The notes: generated by a model not told the origin, from the letters alone. Positions 8,567-17,315 are shown, numbered from the stretch's first letter. The stretch: 64,000 nucleotides of DNA from Cupriavidus pampae (GCF_914271485.1 NZ_CAJZAG010000005.1:186001-250000), one strand, 5' to 3'. Translations and numbers: made by a program.

Positions 8567-9832
8567 TTGTCCGCCTGGTCCTCACCCCTGATCTGGAGCA
8601 TTGCGTGTGCCGCCACGCTTGGCGTGCTGCTGCGTCCATTCCGCCTGCCCGAATGGTGCTGGGCCATGGCCGGTGCCGTGGCGCTGTGCGTGGCCGGCCT
8701 GTTGCCGCTGGCCGACGCGTGGGCCGCCGTCGCCCGCGGCCATGACGTGTATCTGTTTCTCGCGGGCATGATGCTGATCTCCGAACTGGCCCGCAAGACC
8801 GGACTGTTCGACCATGTGGCCGCGCTGGCCGTGCGCCGCGCGCGCGGGTCCGCGCGGCGGCTGTTCGCGCTGGTCTACGGCTTCGGTATCGCGGTCACGA
8901 TCTTCATGTCGAATGACGCCACGGCCGTGGTGCTGACGCCCGCCGTGCTGGCCGCCACACGCGCGGCGCGCGTCAAGCAACCGCTGCCCTATCTGTTCGC
9001 CTGCGCATTCATCGCCAACGCGGCGAGCTTTGCGCTGCCGATCTCCAACCCCGCCAATCTCGTGCTGTTCGGCGAGCGCATGCCACCGCTGGCGGCCTGG
9101 CTCGCACGCTTCACGCTGCCGTCGATTATCGCGATCGTCGTGACGTTCGCGATGCTCTACTGGACCCAACGCGATGCGCTGGCCGAGCGCATTGCCGATG
9201 ACGTCCCCACTCCACCGCTGACGCTGCAGGCGTGGCTGACCACCGCCGGCATCGTGATAACGGGCGTTGCGCTACTGACCGCCTCGCTGCTGGGCCGCGA
9301 CCTGGGCTGGCCGTCGTGCATCGGTGGGCTGGTGACACTCGCGGCGGTATGCGCCACGCAGCCGCGCCTGCTGGTGCCTGCCGTGCGCGAAGTGTCATGG
9401 GGTGTGATGCCGCTGGTGGCTGGCCTGTTCGTGCTGGTGGCGGGCCTGGCCCACACCGGCGTGATCGCGCAACTCGCACGCTGGATCGCCTGGCTGTCCG
9501 CGCATCCGCATGACCTCACGGGATGGTTCGGCACGATGGCCGCAGGCGTGTTGGTAGGCATCGCCTGCAACATCGTCAACAACCTGCCCGCGGGCCTGAT
9601 TGCGGCCTCCGCGCTGTCAGCCGGCCACGCCTCGGAAGCCGTCACCGGCGCGGTGCTGATCGGCGTCGACCTCGGCCCCAACCTGTCGGTCACCGGCTCG
9701 CTGGCCACGCTGCTGTGGCTCACCGCGCTACGCCGCGAGGGCCATATGGTCAGCGCCATGCAATTCCTGCGCATCGGCGCGATCGTGACGCCCATTGCGT
9801 TGATCGCCGCGCTGGCCGCGCAGTCGATCTAG
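8567..9832 (+). CDS. ArsB/NhaD-type ion transporter (arsenite or Na+/H+ antiporter superfamily)
   Basis: This polytopic membrane protein of about 421 residues has some 10-12 hydrophobic segments. It resembles the ArsB branch of the ion transporter superfamily: a FLAGMMLISELARKTGLFDH segment, MSNDATAVVLTPA, ALPISNPANLV (the hairpin with the conserved Asn-Pro) and a second-half IVNNLPAGL/DLGPNLSVTGSLAT repeat. No in-frame ATG lies near the N-terminal helix, so I propose TTG 8567 (LSAWSSPLIW), without a strong ribosome site. ArsB exports arsenite, but no ars regulator or reductase is nearby, so the solute is uncertain. Its stop shares a CTAG tetramer with the convergent acyl-CoA dehydrogenase gene. 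Confidence 0.8.
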   Translation: MSAWSSPLIWSIACAATLGVLLRPFRLPEWCWAMAGAVALCVAGLLPLADAWAAVARGHDVYLFLAGMMLISELARKTGLFDHVAALAVRRARGSARRLFALVYGFGIAVTIFMSNDATAVVLTPAVLAATRAARVKQPLPYLFACAFIANAASFALPISNPANLVLFGERMPPLAAWLARFTLPSIIAIVVTFAMLYWTQRDALAERIADDVPTPPLTLQAWLTTAGIVITGVALLTASLLGRDLGWPSCIGGLVTLAAVCATQPRLLVPAVREVSWGVMPLVAGLFVLVAGLAHTGVIAQLARWIAWLSAHPHDLTGWFGTMAAGVLVGIACNIVNNLPAGLIAASALSAGHASEAVTGAVLIGVDLGPNLSVTGSLATLLWLTALRREGHMVSAMQFLRIGAIVTPIALIAALAAQSI

Positions 9833-10818
9833 GCCGCCTCTCCACCCCACGCGCGAACCAGATCGACCGTTGGCAAGCTGGCCGCACGCGCAGCGTCTCC
9901 AATCACCCGCCCCCAATAAAGATCCGACCCATCGGCCATGCGCCACGCATGCAAGCGCCGCGTGAACAGCTGCAGGTCGTACTCCTCGGTGACACCGATC
10001 GCCCCATGCACCGCATGTGCAATCGACGCCACGGCCTGCACCGCCTCGCTCGCCTGACACTTGCCGAGCGCGGCACGCATCGCATCCGGCTGCCAGCCAT
10101 CGCCGTGACAAGCCAGCTGCGCCGCCACGCGCGTGGCGGCCACATGCTCCGCCTGCAGCGCGATCTGATGCTGGATCGCCTGAAACTTGCCGATATGCCG
10201 ACCAAACTGCGCGCGATCGTTGGCGTACTGCAGCGTCAGCTCGAACGCCCGCGTCATCGCCCCCGCCATCAAGGCCGTATGCAACGTCGCACCGATCGTG
10301 CGCAACGTGCCATGCGGCAGCGCAAACGCTGACGCATCGAGCGATGCGCGCGCGATGGTCACACCAAGATCGCCATGTGCCCCCGTGCGGGCCACATCCA
10401 CCGCCTCGCGCGACAACAGCGCCGCGCGCTTGCCGTCCTGCACGAGAAAGTATTGCGCGGCGGCGCCATCCGCCACGTGCACGCGTGGCGCGCCATCGAA
10501 CGTCGCCAATGCAATCGGCGCATCCGGAATACCCACTCCCGCAGCCTGCAACACCGCTCGCGCAAACATCGTCTGCGCGAGCGGCAACGGCATCGCATAG
10601 CGCCCCATCACCACCAGCATCGGCACCACATCGCCGAGCGACAACCCCGCATCGGGCAGCAGGCAATCGGCAAACCCACTCTCCTGCAACGCCTGCCACA
10701 GCGCATCGGATGAGGCAGCGTCGTCCGCTTCAATCGCGCGCACGCACGCCGGCGTGCATCGATCGCGCAGCAGCGCCTCCAGCGCATCCGAATACTCGTT
10801 TTCCATCGCGTTATCCAT
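9829..10818 (-). CDS. Acyl-CoA dehydrogenase family protein (short paralogue)
   Basis: This 329-residue flavoprotein has the acyl-CoA dehydrogenase layout: an alpha N-domain, a reduced beta domain, and a C-terminal helical domain with YANDRAQFGRHIGKFQAIQHQIA, the family's FAD/tetramer signature. GAIGVTEEYDLQLFTRRLHAW near the C-terminus is also typical. It is shorter than the usual 380 residues because the beta domain is reduced, as is common for the second subunit of two-gene dehydrogenases. It follows the full-length dehydrogenase by 15 bp and is the last gene of the CoA operon, so it may form a heteromer with that neighbour. Confidence 0.88.
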   Translation of the reverse strand: MDNAMENEYSDALEALLRDRCTPACVRAIEADDAASSDALWQALQESGFADCLLPDAGLSLGDVVPMLVVMGRYAMPLPLAQTMFARAVLQAAGVGIPDAPIALATFDGAPRVHVADGAAAQYFLVQDGKRAALLSREAVDVARTGAHGDLGVTIARASLDASAFALPHGTLRTIGATLHTALMAGAMTRAFELTLQYANDRAQFGRHIGKFQAIQHQIALQAEHVAATRVAAQLACHGDGWQPDAMRAALGKCQASEAVQAVASIAHAVHGAIGVTEEYDLQLFTRRLHAWRMADGSDLYWGRVIGDAARAASLPTVDLVRAWGGEAA

Positions 10819-10833
10819 TGCGTTATCCCCCGC

Positions 10834-11994
10834 TCAACGCAATCCAAGCCCGCGCGCAATCATGCCGCGCAGGATCTCGCGCGTACCGCCGCGCAGCGAA
10901 TAGGTCGGCGCAATCTGATTCACATAGACCGCCGTGCGATACAGATCCGCATCGGCGGCCAGCGCCGGATCGTCGCCCAGCGCGGCCTCGGCCAGCTCGC
11001 CAATCGACTGCTCGAGCGCGGTGCCAAGATCCTTGACCAGCGCCGCCTCGACCAGCGGGCTCTCCCCCGCCGCCAGCCGCGCCGTCACCGCCAGCGACAT
11101 CGCACGCAACGTCGCCAGCCTGGCCAGCAAGCGGCCCACCGTCGCCATATCCTGCTGCATCACCGACAAACGCCGTAGCGCATCGAGCCACGCATCGAGC
11201 AGCACCACGCTCGAATAGAGTCGCTCGGGGCCACTACGCTCGAATGCGAGTTCCGCATTCACCTGCTCCCAGCCCGCGCCTTCATTGCCGATCAACGCAT
11301 CGGCCGGCAACAACACGTCCTCGAAACTCACTTCCGAGAAATGCGCATCGCCTGCAAGATCGCGAATCGGCCGCACCGTGACGCCTGGCGCGGACAGATC
11401 CACGACCACCTGCGACAAGCCCTTCTGCCGATCACCCGCTTCGCCCGAGGTACGCACCAGCGCGAGCATGTACTGGCAACGGTCCGCATTGGTCGTCCAG
11501 ATCTTGCGGCCATTGAGCCGCCATCCGCCACCGTCCAATGGCACCGCGCGCGTCGTGACACTGGCCAGATCCGAACCCGCATTGGGCTCACTCATGCCGA
11601 TGCAGAAGAACGCCTCGCCACGACAGATCCGCGGCAGATAAAACGCACGCTGCGCCTCGCTGCCGTAACGCAGGATCAGCGGCCCGCTCTGCCGATCCGC
11701 AATCCAGTGCGCGGACACCGGTGCGCCGCACGCCAACAGTTCCTCCACCAGCACAAAGCGCGCAAACGCATCAAGCCCCGCGCCACCGTAGTCATGCGGC
11801 AGCGTCACGCCCACCCAGCCGCGCCGCGCCAGCGCCCGGCTGAACGCGGGATCGAAACCCATCCACGAACGCGCGCGCACATCCGGCGGCAATGCCGGCA
11901 GATGCTCCCGCAAGAATGCCTTGACCTCGCGACGGAACGCCGCCGCCGAAGGCGGCAGCGAGGTCAGCGAGAAGGTGGCGAAGATACCGGTCAT
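10834..11994 (-). CDS. Acyl-CoA dehydrogenase
   Basis: This 386-residue acyl-CoA dehydrogenase oxidises an acyl-CoA to the 2,3-enoyl-CoA and passes electrons to ETF. The N-terminal helical domain, CIGMSEPNAGSDLASVTTRA (flavin-binding signature) and the C-terminal TYSLRGGTREILRGMIARGLG signature are all visible. I chose ATG 11994 rather than the longer frame because AAGGA lies 6 nt upstream. In the operon it follows a CoA transferase, a MaoC hydratase and a Bug receptor, consistent with import, CoA activation, desaturation and hydration of a carboxylic acid. Confidence 0.92.
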   Translation of the reverse strand: MTGIFATFSLTSLPPSAAAFRREVKAFLREHLPALPPDVRARSWMGFDPAFSRALARRGWVGVTLPHDYGGAGLDAFARFVLVEELLACGAPVSAHWIADRQSGPLILRYGSEAQRAFYLPRICRGEAFFCIGMSEPNAGSDLASVTTRAVPLDGGGWRLNGRKIWTTNADRCQYMLALVRTSGEAGDRQKGLSQVVVDLSAPGVTVRPIRDLAGDAHFSEVSFEDVLLPADALIGNEGAGWEQVNAELAFERSGPERLYSSVVLLDAWLDALRRLSVMQQDMATVGRLLARLATLRAMSLAVTARLAAGESPLVEAALVKDLGTALEQSIGELAEAALGDDPALAADADLYRTAVYVNQIAPTYSLRGGTREILRGMIARGLGLR

Positions 11995-12031
11995 GAGATT
12001 CCTTGCAGCAGTCCAGATATCAATCCAGCCG

Positions 12032-13051
12032 TCAATCCAAAGTGACACCGGAGTCCTTGACCACCTTCTGCCAGCGGTCGAGCTCCTGCGTCAGGTACTT
12101 GCCATAAGCCTCCGGCGAGCTACCCCGCGGCTCCGCGCCCTGCAACGCGAGACTCGCGCGCACATCGGACGCAGCCAGCGCCTTGAGCACCGCCGCGTTG
12201 AGCCGCTTGACCACCTCGGGCGGCGTCCTGGCCGGCACCATCATCCCTTGCCATGCCCCCGCCTCGAACCCCGGCATACCCGATTCCGCAAGCGTCGGCA
12301 CCTCGGGCAACTGCGCGCTACGCGTGCTGCTGGTCACTGCAAGCGCCTTCATGCGTTTGTCGCGGATAAACGGCAGCGACGAGTTGATCGTGTCGGTCAT
12401 GAACTGCACCTGCCCGCTGGCCAGATCCGTCAGCGCGGGGGCACTGCCCTTGTACGGCGCGTGCACCGCGTTGAGCCCATTGGCCTGCAACACGAGAAAC
12501 GCCGCCAGGTGTGTGACATTGCCGTTGCCGGCCGAGCCATACGTGAACTTGCCGGGATTCGCCTTCACCCACGATATGAATTCGGGCACGGTGTTCACCG
12601 GCACCTGCGCGTTGACCTCGAGCACCAGCGGCACGTTCGCGGTCATCGCCACCGGCAGCAGGTCACGCTTCACGTCGTATTGCAGCTTCTTGTACAACGC
12701 GGGGCTCAGTGCGATCGACGAGGTGTTGTACAGCACCGTGTAGCCATCCGCCGGCGACTTCGCCACGATCTCGTTGCCGATATTGCCGTTGGCTCCCGGG
12801 CGGTTGTCTACCAGCACCTGCTGGCCCAGTTCGTCGGACATCTTCTTCGCGATCACGCGCGAGACCAGATCGGTCGGGCCGCCCGGCGGAAACGGCACCA
12901 CCAGCCGGATCGGCCGGTCCGGATACGCCGACGCGCGCGCGGCCTGCGGCGCGATGGCTGCCCCCAGCGCGATACCCGTCAGCGCGAGCAGCCAGGTGCG
13001 GCGCGACGGCGTGTATTGGATATGCCCGGCATTTTTGCTCTTCAATGGCAT
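12032..13051 (-). CDS. Bug-family tripartite tricarboxylate transporter substrate-binding protein
   Basis: This 339-residue periplasmic receptor has a twin-Arg-containing signal peptide (SRRTWLLALTGIALGAAIA, cleavage near residue 40). The Bug signatures YPDRPIRLVVPFPPGGPTD, VDNRPGANGNIG and HAPYKG follow. The GGAGGAGA ribosome site precedes ATG 13051. It lies between the MaoC-like hydratase and the acyl-CoA dehydrogenases, so its ligand is probably the free acid that the CoA transferase activates. There is no transporter membrane gene in the cluster. Confidence 0.93.
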   Translation of the reverse strand: MPLKSKNAGHIQYTPSRRTWLLALTGIALGAAIAPQAARASAYPDRPIRLVVPFPPGGPTDLVSRVIAKKMSDELGQQVLVDNRPGANGNIGNEIVAKSPADGYTVLYNTSSIALSPALYKKLQYDVKRDLLPVAMTANVPLVLEVNAQVPVNTVPEFISWVKANPGKFTYGSAGNGNVTHLAAFLVLQANGLNAVHAPYKGSAPALTDLASGQVQFMTDTINSSLPFIRDKRMKALAVTSSTRSAQLPEVPTLAESGMPGFEAGAWQGMMVPARTPPEVVKRLNAAVLKALAASDVRASLALQGAEPRGSSPEAYGKYLTQELDRWQKVVKDSGVTLD

Positions 13052-13087
13052 GCTTGTCTCCTCCGGTAAAAACCGTCACTACAACGT

Positions 13088-13549
13088 TTATTCGCGCCCT
13101 GCCAGCAGACGCCGCGCGGTATATGTCATCACGCATTCCTGGCGCTGATTGAACACATCGATCGACGAGTCCACCACCGCGCGCCCGCTCTTCGACGTCG
13201 GTCGCACACCGGTCACCGTGATACGCGCGCCGATCGTGTCGCCCACCAGCACCGGGCCATGAATCTTCTGCGTCAATTCGAGCATGGCCAGCCCGGTGCC
13301 CTGAATCATGGTCTGCAGGATGAAGCCCTCGATCAGCGCATACGTCAGCGCCGCCGGCACTGGCCGCCCCTTGATCGCGCCCGCGTCGTAGCCTTCCTCG
13401 ATAAAGATCGCCTCGAGCATCCCGGTGACCGAGATAAAGTTGACCAGATCGGTCTCCGTCACGGTGCGACGGAAAGTCTCGAACACCTGCCCCTCGCGAA
13501 TGTCCTGCCAGTAGAAGCCTTGTCCCAGGCGTTGGGGTGTGTCGCTCAT
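13088..13549 (-). CDS. MaoC-family hydratase (hotdog fold)
   Basis: This 153-residue single hotdog-domain protein has the MaoC layout: an N-terminal YWQDIREGQVFETFRRTVTETDLVNF segment, where an (R)-hydratase would carry the Asp/His catalytic pair, and a C-terminal VGDTIGARITVTGVRPTSKSGRAVV strand pair. The canonical DxNPxH motif is altered to NFISVTGM, so hydratase activity on enoyl-CoA is likely only by context. It has a strong GAGGAGA ribosome site. It is cotranscribed with the CoA transferase upstream and the Bug receptor downstream. Confidence 0.85.
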   Translation of the reverse strand: MSDTPQRLGQGFYWQDIREGQVFETFRRTVTETDLVNFISVTGMLEAIFIEEGYDAGAIKGRPVPAALTYALIEGFILQTMIQGTGLAMLELTQKIHGPVLVGDTIGARITVTGVRPTSKSGRAVVDSSIDVFNQRQECVMTYTARRLLAGRE

Positions 13550-13585
13550 GTCGTCTCCTCGGTATGTAAGGGGTTAGCGATGGGG

Positions 13586-14752
13586 TTAGCGCAGCGCGTC
13601 GATCTCCGCGTCGCTCAGGCCGATGCCGCCCAGCACCTCGCGCGTATGCTCGCCCAGCCGCGGCGGCACCGCGGCGTGACCACGCGCACCGTCAAAGCGC
13701 ACCGGCGCGCCCGGAAAACGCAGCGTGCCCATGGCCGGATCCTTCACCTCGTCGAAGAACGCCGTGGCACGCAGGTGCGGATCGTCGATCAGTTCGTCCA
13801 GCCCGTTCACGCGTGCCACCGGAATCTGCAGGTCCTCGCAGATGCCGAGCCATTCGTCGGTGCCGCGCTCGCGCACGATCTCGCCCGTCATCTCGTACAG
13901 CGTCTCGATATGTCGCGTACGCGCCGCGATATCGGCAAAGCGCGCATCGTTCGCCAGGTCGTCGCGCCCTGATGCGCGGAAGAAGTCGCGCCAGTGCGTA
14001 TCGGTGTACGGCATCATGCAGACGTAGCCGTCGGCGGTCTGATACGGACGGCGCAGCGGCGCCAGCACGCGCGGATAGCCAGCCTGCGCGCGCGGCGGCT
14101 CGAAATGCTGGCCGTACAGATGCTCGACGAGGTTGAACGCCACCATCGACTCGAACATCGGCACCTCCACCAACGTGCCTTTGCCACCGTTGCGCTCGCG
14201 GCCGGCCAATGCGGCCGAGATCGACAGCGCGGCCACGAGGCCACTGGTCTTGTCGGCGGCAATGGTCGGGAAGTAGCGCACCGTGCCGGTCTGCGCCGCC
14301 ATCAGCGCGGCGTTGCCGCACAGGCCCTGAATGATGTCGTCATACGCGGGTCGGCCGCCGTACGGGCCATCTTCGGCAAAGCCAAGCAGGCTCACGTAGA
14401 CCAGTCGCGGATGGCGCGCCATCACGCTCGCCGGATCGAGGTCGAGCTTGCCGAGCTTCTGCGGCCGCATGCTGTGCAGAAAAACGTCCGCGGTCTCCAG
14501 CAGCCGATGCAACGCCTGCTGCGCGGCCGGCTGCTTGAGGTTGAGCACCACGCTCTTCTTGCTGCGATTGACGCCGAGGAAGATCGCCGACATGCCGTCC
14601 TCGGTCGCGGGCCCCGTGCGGCGCGTGGAATCGCCGTCGGGCGTTTCCACCTTGATCACCTCGGCACCGAGATCGGCCAGCCACTGGCTCGCATAGGGAC
14701 CCATGACGACGGTCGACAGATCGACCACGCGAATACCGGAAAGAGGCAACAT
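13586..14752 (-). CDS. CaiB/BaiF-family (class III) CoA transferase
   Basis: This 388-residue class III CoA transferase moves CoA between carboxylates. The family N-terminus (MLPLSGIRVVDLSTVVMGPYASQWLADLGAEVIKVE) and NRSKKSVVLNLK are clear. The PAYDDIIQGLCG segment aligns with the region holding the catalytic Asp that forms the aspartyl-CoA anhydride in family members. I selected ATG 14752, with AGGAG 8 nt upstream, over the longer frame to 14806. As the first gene of the acyl-CoA operon it probably activates the imported acid. The operon diverges from the LysR gene at 14877. Confidence 0.92.
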   Translation of the reverse strand: MLPLSGIRVVDLSTVVMGPYASQWLADLGAEVIKVETPDGDSTRRTGPATEDGMSAIFLGVNRSKKSVVLNLKQPAAQQALHRLLETADVFLHSMRPQKLGKLDLDPASVMARHPRLVYVSLLGFAEDGPYGGRPAYDDIIQGLCGNAALMAAQTGTVRYFPTIAADKTSGLVAALSISAALAGRERNGGKGTLVEVPMFESMVAFNLVEHLYGQHFEPPRAQAGYPRVLAPLRRPYQTADGYVCMMPYTDTHWRDFFRASGRDDLANDARFADIAARTRHIETLYEMTGEIVRERGTDEWLGICEDLQIPVARVNGLDELIDDPHLRATAFFDEVKDPAMGTLRFPGAPVRFDGARGHAAVPPRLGEHTREVLGGIGLSDAEIDALR

Positions 14753-14833
14753 GCCGGGTCTCCTGTAGTTGTGAGTGTCCATGACTTGCCGCATGGTTGA
14801 GGCCACAGACTAGTCCAGCAGGTAGTATTCCGT

Positions 14834-14873
14834 CTAATATTAGTTTTTTAATAACCGATATTGATTGGATATC
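14834..14873. promoter_or_regulatory. Probable LysR operator in divergent promoter
   Basis: The AT-rich gap between the CoA transferase and the LysR gene contains a perfect palindrome CTAATATTAG (14834-14843), a following TTTTTTAATAA stretch, and the inverted repeat GATAT-N7-ATATC (14857-14873) just before the LysR start. Such dyads with T-N11-A geometry are usual LysR binding sites between divergent genes. Binding is inferred from position and symmetry only. Confidence 0.45.
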
Positions 14874-14876
14874 ACC

Positions 14877-15791
14877 ATGGATCTGCGCCAGCTGCAGCAG
14901 TTCGTCGTGCTTGCCGAAACCGGCAACTTCCATCGCGCGGCCGAGCGTCTGCATATGGCGCAGCCGCCGCTGTCGATCTCGATCCGCAAGCTCGAGGCCG
15001 AGCTCGGCACGCCGCTGTTCGTGCGCACCACGCGCGGGGTGCGCCTGACGCAGGCCGGAGAAGCGGCGCTCAACGATGCACGGCGCGCGTTGTTCCACGC
15101 CGATCAGGCGCGCGCCGCCGCGGTGTCGGCGGCCCATGGCGAACGTGGCGCGCTGCGTATCGGCTTTGTCGGATCCGCCACCTATGCGCTACTGCCGAAG
15201 CTGATTCCGGCGTTTCGCGACACGCATCCGGGCATCGAGCTGATCCTGCACGAATCGACCTCGGCGTCGATCCTCGACCGCATCGAACGCGGCCAGCTCG
15301 ACGCCGGTCTCGTGCGTTTTCCGATCCTTAGCAGCGGCCCGTTCTCGCTGCTCCCGCTGGAGTCGGACACATTCGTCGCGGCCGTGCCGGCCGACAGCGC
15401 ATTCGCGCAGCAAACCGGTATCGCACTCAAGACGCTCGCCAACGAACCGTTCATCATGCACCCGAGCGCCGATGTGCCCAACCTCCAGGCTGTGGCCATG
15501 CTGATGTGCCAGCAAGCCGGGTTCGTCCCGCGCATCGCGCAGGAAGCCGTGCAGGTGCAAACCATTGTCAGCCTCGTCGAAAGCGGCCTGGGCGTCGCGC
15601 TCGTCCCCGGCGTCACCGCGCGCTATACCAACCGCCGCGTCCGTTTCCTTCGCATCACCAGCCCCCGCCCCGCCGCCCGCATCGGCATCGCGCTGGCAAC
15701 GCAACAGGACACGGATGACCGTCATGTCCAGCAGTTCATTGCGGCAGCGCGGCAAATTGCCGCCCAAATCCCGGCACCAGCACGGTTGTAG
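14877..15791 (+). CDS. LysR-family transcriptional regulator
   Basis: This 304-residue regulator has a standard N-terminal HTH (MDLRQLQQFVVLAETGNFHRAAERLHMAQPPLS) and an effector-binding C-terminal half. ATG 14877 gives the canonical LysR start; a TTG four codons upstream is an alternative. It diverges from the CoA-transferase operon, with two dyads in the shared promoter, so it is the likely activator of that operon, with the free acid or its CoA ester as inducer. The HTH resembles the CatR/BenM/CbbR group more than the gene at 3881. Confidence 0.92.
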   Translation: MDLRQLQQFVVLAETGNFHRAAERLHMAQPPLSISIRKLEAELGTPLFVRTTRGVRLTQAGEAALNDARRALFHADQARAAAVSAAHGERGALRIGFVGSATYALLPKLIPAFRDTHPGIELILHESTSASILDRIERGQLDAGLVRFPILSSGPFSLLPLESDTFVAAVPADSAFAQQTGIALKTLANEPFIMHPSADVPNLQAVAMLMCQQAGFVPRIAQEAVQVQTIVSLVESGLGVALVPGVTARYTNRRVRFLRITSPRPAARIGIALATQQDTDDRHVQQFIAAARQIAAQIPAPARL

Positions 15792-15861
15792 CGACATTCG
15801 AACTGCCATATAGTGAAGCATTGCGCACGATGGCGCCCCCCAACACGCACAGCGGTTCTAC

Positions 15862-16599
15862 ATGTCAGATCAGGATCATCCCGGCCAACCCAGCGTATCC
15901 GACATATCCGGCATATCCGAGCGCGGCGTTTCCGAGCGAATCCGTGCGCGGCTGCTGGCCGCCAACGAGCGCTTCCATGCCAACGACAATATTGCGAAGT
16001 TCATCGAGCCCGGTGAGCTCGACGCATTGCAGGCGGAAGTGGAAGCGCGCATGGAGGAAGTCCTGCGCACGCTCGTGATCGATGTCGATCAGGATCACAA
16101 TACGCGCGAAACCGCGCGGCGCGTGGCCAAGATGTACCTCAAGGAAATTTTCGCGGGCCGCTATGCGCGCGCACCCGAGATCACCGAATTCCCGAACGTC
16201 GAGCAACTCAACGAACTGATGATCGTCGGGCCGATCCGCGTGCGCAGCGCGTGCTCGCACCATCTGTGCCCCATCATCGGCAAGCTGTGGGTCGGCGTCA
16301 TGCCGAACCGGCATTCGAACCTGATCGGTTTGTCGAAATACGCGCGGCTGGCCGAATGGATCATGTGCCGGCCGCAGATTCAGGAAGAGGCGGTCTCACA
16401 GGTCGCGGACCTGCTGCAGGAAAAGATGAACCCCGACGGTCTCGCCATCGTCATGGAAGCCGAGCACTTCTGCATGCACTGGCGCGGCGTGCGCGATACC
16501 GATGCCAAGATGACCAACAGCGTGATGCGTGGCTCGTTCCTCAAGGATGACAAGCTGCGCCGCGAGTTCCTCACGCTGCTGCACCTCAACCGCGGCTGA
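15862..16599 (+). CDS. folE: GTP cyclohydrolase I
   Basis: This 245-residue type I GTP cyclohydrolase converts GTP to 7,8-dihydroneopterin triphosphate, the first step to tetrahydrofolate or tetrahydrobiopterin-like cofactors. Family signatures are clear: RSACSHHLCPIIGKLWVG (zinc Cys and His), SNLIGLSKYARLAEWI, and EAEHFCMHWRGVRD (second zinc Cys). The N-terminal extension of about 45 residues is disordered-looking and longer than in E. coli FolE (222 residues). The next gene, 18 bp downstream on the same strand, encodes a BLUF photoreceptor, so the two are probably cotranscribed. Confidence 0.95.
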   Translation: MSDQDHPGQPSVSDISGISERGVSERIRARLLAANERFHANDNIAKFIEPGELDALQAEVEARMEEVLRTLVIDVDQDHNTRETARRVAKMYLKEIFAGRYARAPEITEFPNVEQLNELMIVGPIRVRSACSHHLCPIIGKLWVGVMPNRHSNLIGLSKYARLAEWIMCRPQIQEEAVSQVADLLQEKMNPDGLAIVMEAEHFCMHWRGVRDTDAKMTNSVMRGSFLKDDKLRREFLTLLHLNRG

Positions 16600-16617
16600 T
16601 ACCGGAGACCTTCCTCC

Positions 16618-17055
16618 ATGCTAGTCCGTCTGCTCTACGCAAGCCGAGCGAAGCAACCTCTCGAGGCCGCCACGCTCGATGCGATCTTCGAAACCAGCAT
16701 GAATGGCAACGCGCGCCATGGCATCACCGGCGTGCTGTGCCACGGCAATGGCATTTTCCTGCAGGCACTCGAGGGCGAACGCGCGGCGGTGTCGCGGCTG
16801 TTTCTCAATATCGGCCGCGACCCGCGCCACGAGGACGTGGTACTCCTGCATTTCGAGGAAATCGCCGAGCGCGAGTTCTCGGTCTGGTCGATGGGCCGCG
16901 TCAACGCCGGCCGGCTCAACCCCGCCACGCTGCTCAAGTACTCGGCGCAGGGTGAGCTCGACCCCTACCGCATGCCGGCAGTAGCCTCGCTGTCGCTACT
17001 CAAAGAGTTGATCGCAGGTGCGTCGATCGTTCAGTCCGCTACGCGCTCGACTTGA
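16618..17055 (+). CDS. BLUF-domain blue-light sensor protein
   Basis: This 145-residue protein is a stand-alone BLUF (FAD-binding blue-light) domain with a short C-terminal tail. The photochemically essential residues are all present at the spacing of AppA: Tyr7, Asn31, Gln49, Trp90 and Met92 (Tyr to Asn 24, Asn to Gln 18, Tyr to Trp 83). It is therefore likely to be photoactive. No effector domain is fused, so it must act through a partner protein. It lies 18 bp after folE on the same strand, which suggests that light may modulate pterin supply or that the two share regulation. Confidence 0.92.
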   Translation: MLVRLLYASRAKQPLEAATLDAIFETSMNGNARHGITGVLCHGNGIFLQALEGERAAVSRLFLNIGRDPRHEDVVLLHFEEIAEREFSVWSMGRVNAGRLNPATLLKYSAQGELDPYRMPAVASLSLLKELIAGASIVQSATRST

Positions 17056-17063
17056 CTGACGCG

Positions 17064-17315
17064 TTAGTGCGAAACCTGCCCGAACAACCCGCATTCGAGA
17101 TCGCTCTCGAACTCCTCCACCCACGTCGTGCCCGGCCCCGCGTCGTAGACGCTGGCCGCGCCGGTACTCTGGCGCTTGACTGTCACCTGGCGAGCCGATG
17201 TGCCATTGACATCGGAGATCTCGAAGTCCTGCGGCATCAATCCAACCAACTGGACGACCGCAGCGACGTCCTGTTGTTCGTTGAACGGAAATTCACCAAA
17301 TTGACGTTGGGTCAT
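17064..17315 (-). CDS. Small hypothetical protein
   Basis: This 83-residue protein starts at ATG 17315, with a perfect GGAGG ribosome site 6 nt upstream, so I consider it real. It matches no family I recognise. The sequence has an FPFNEQQDVAAVVQLVGLMPQDFEISDV N-terminal half and a short strand-rich middle (ARQVTVKRQSTGAASVYD), with Trp in TTWVEEFESDL. There is no signal peptide or membrane segment. It converges on the BLUF gene, with 8 bp between the stops. Confidence 0.6.
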   Translation of the reverse strand: MTQRQFGEFPFNEQQDVAAVVQLVGLMPQDFEISDVNGTSARQVTVKRQSTGAASVYDAGPGTTWVEEFESDLECGLFGQVSH

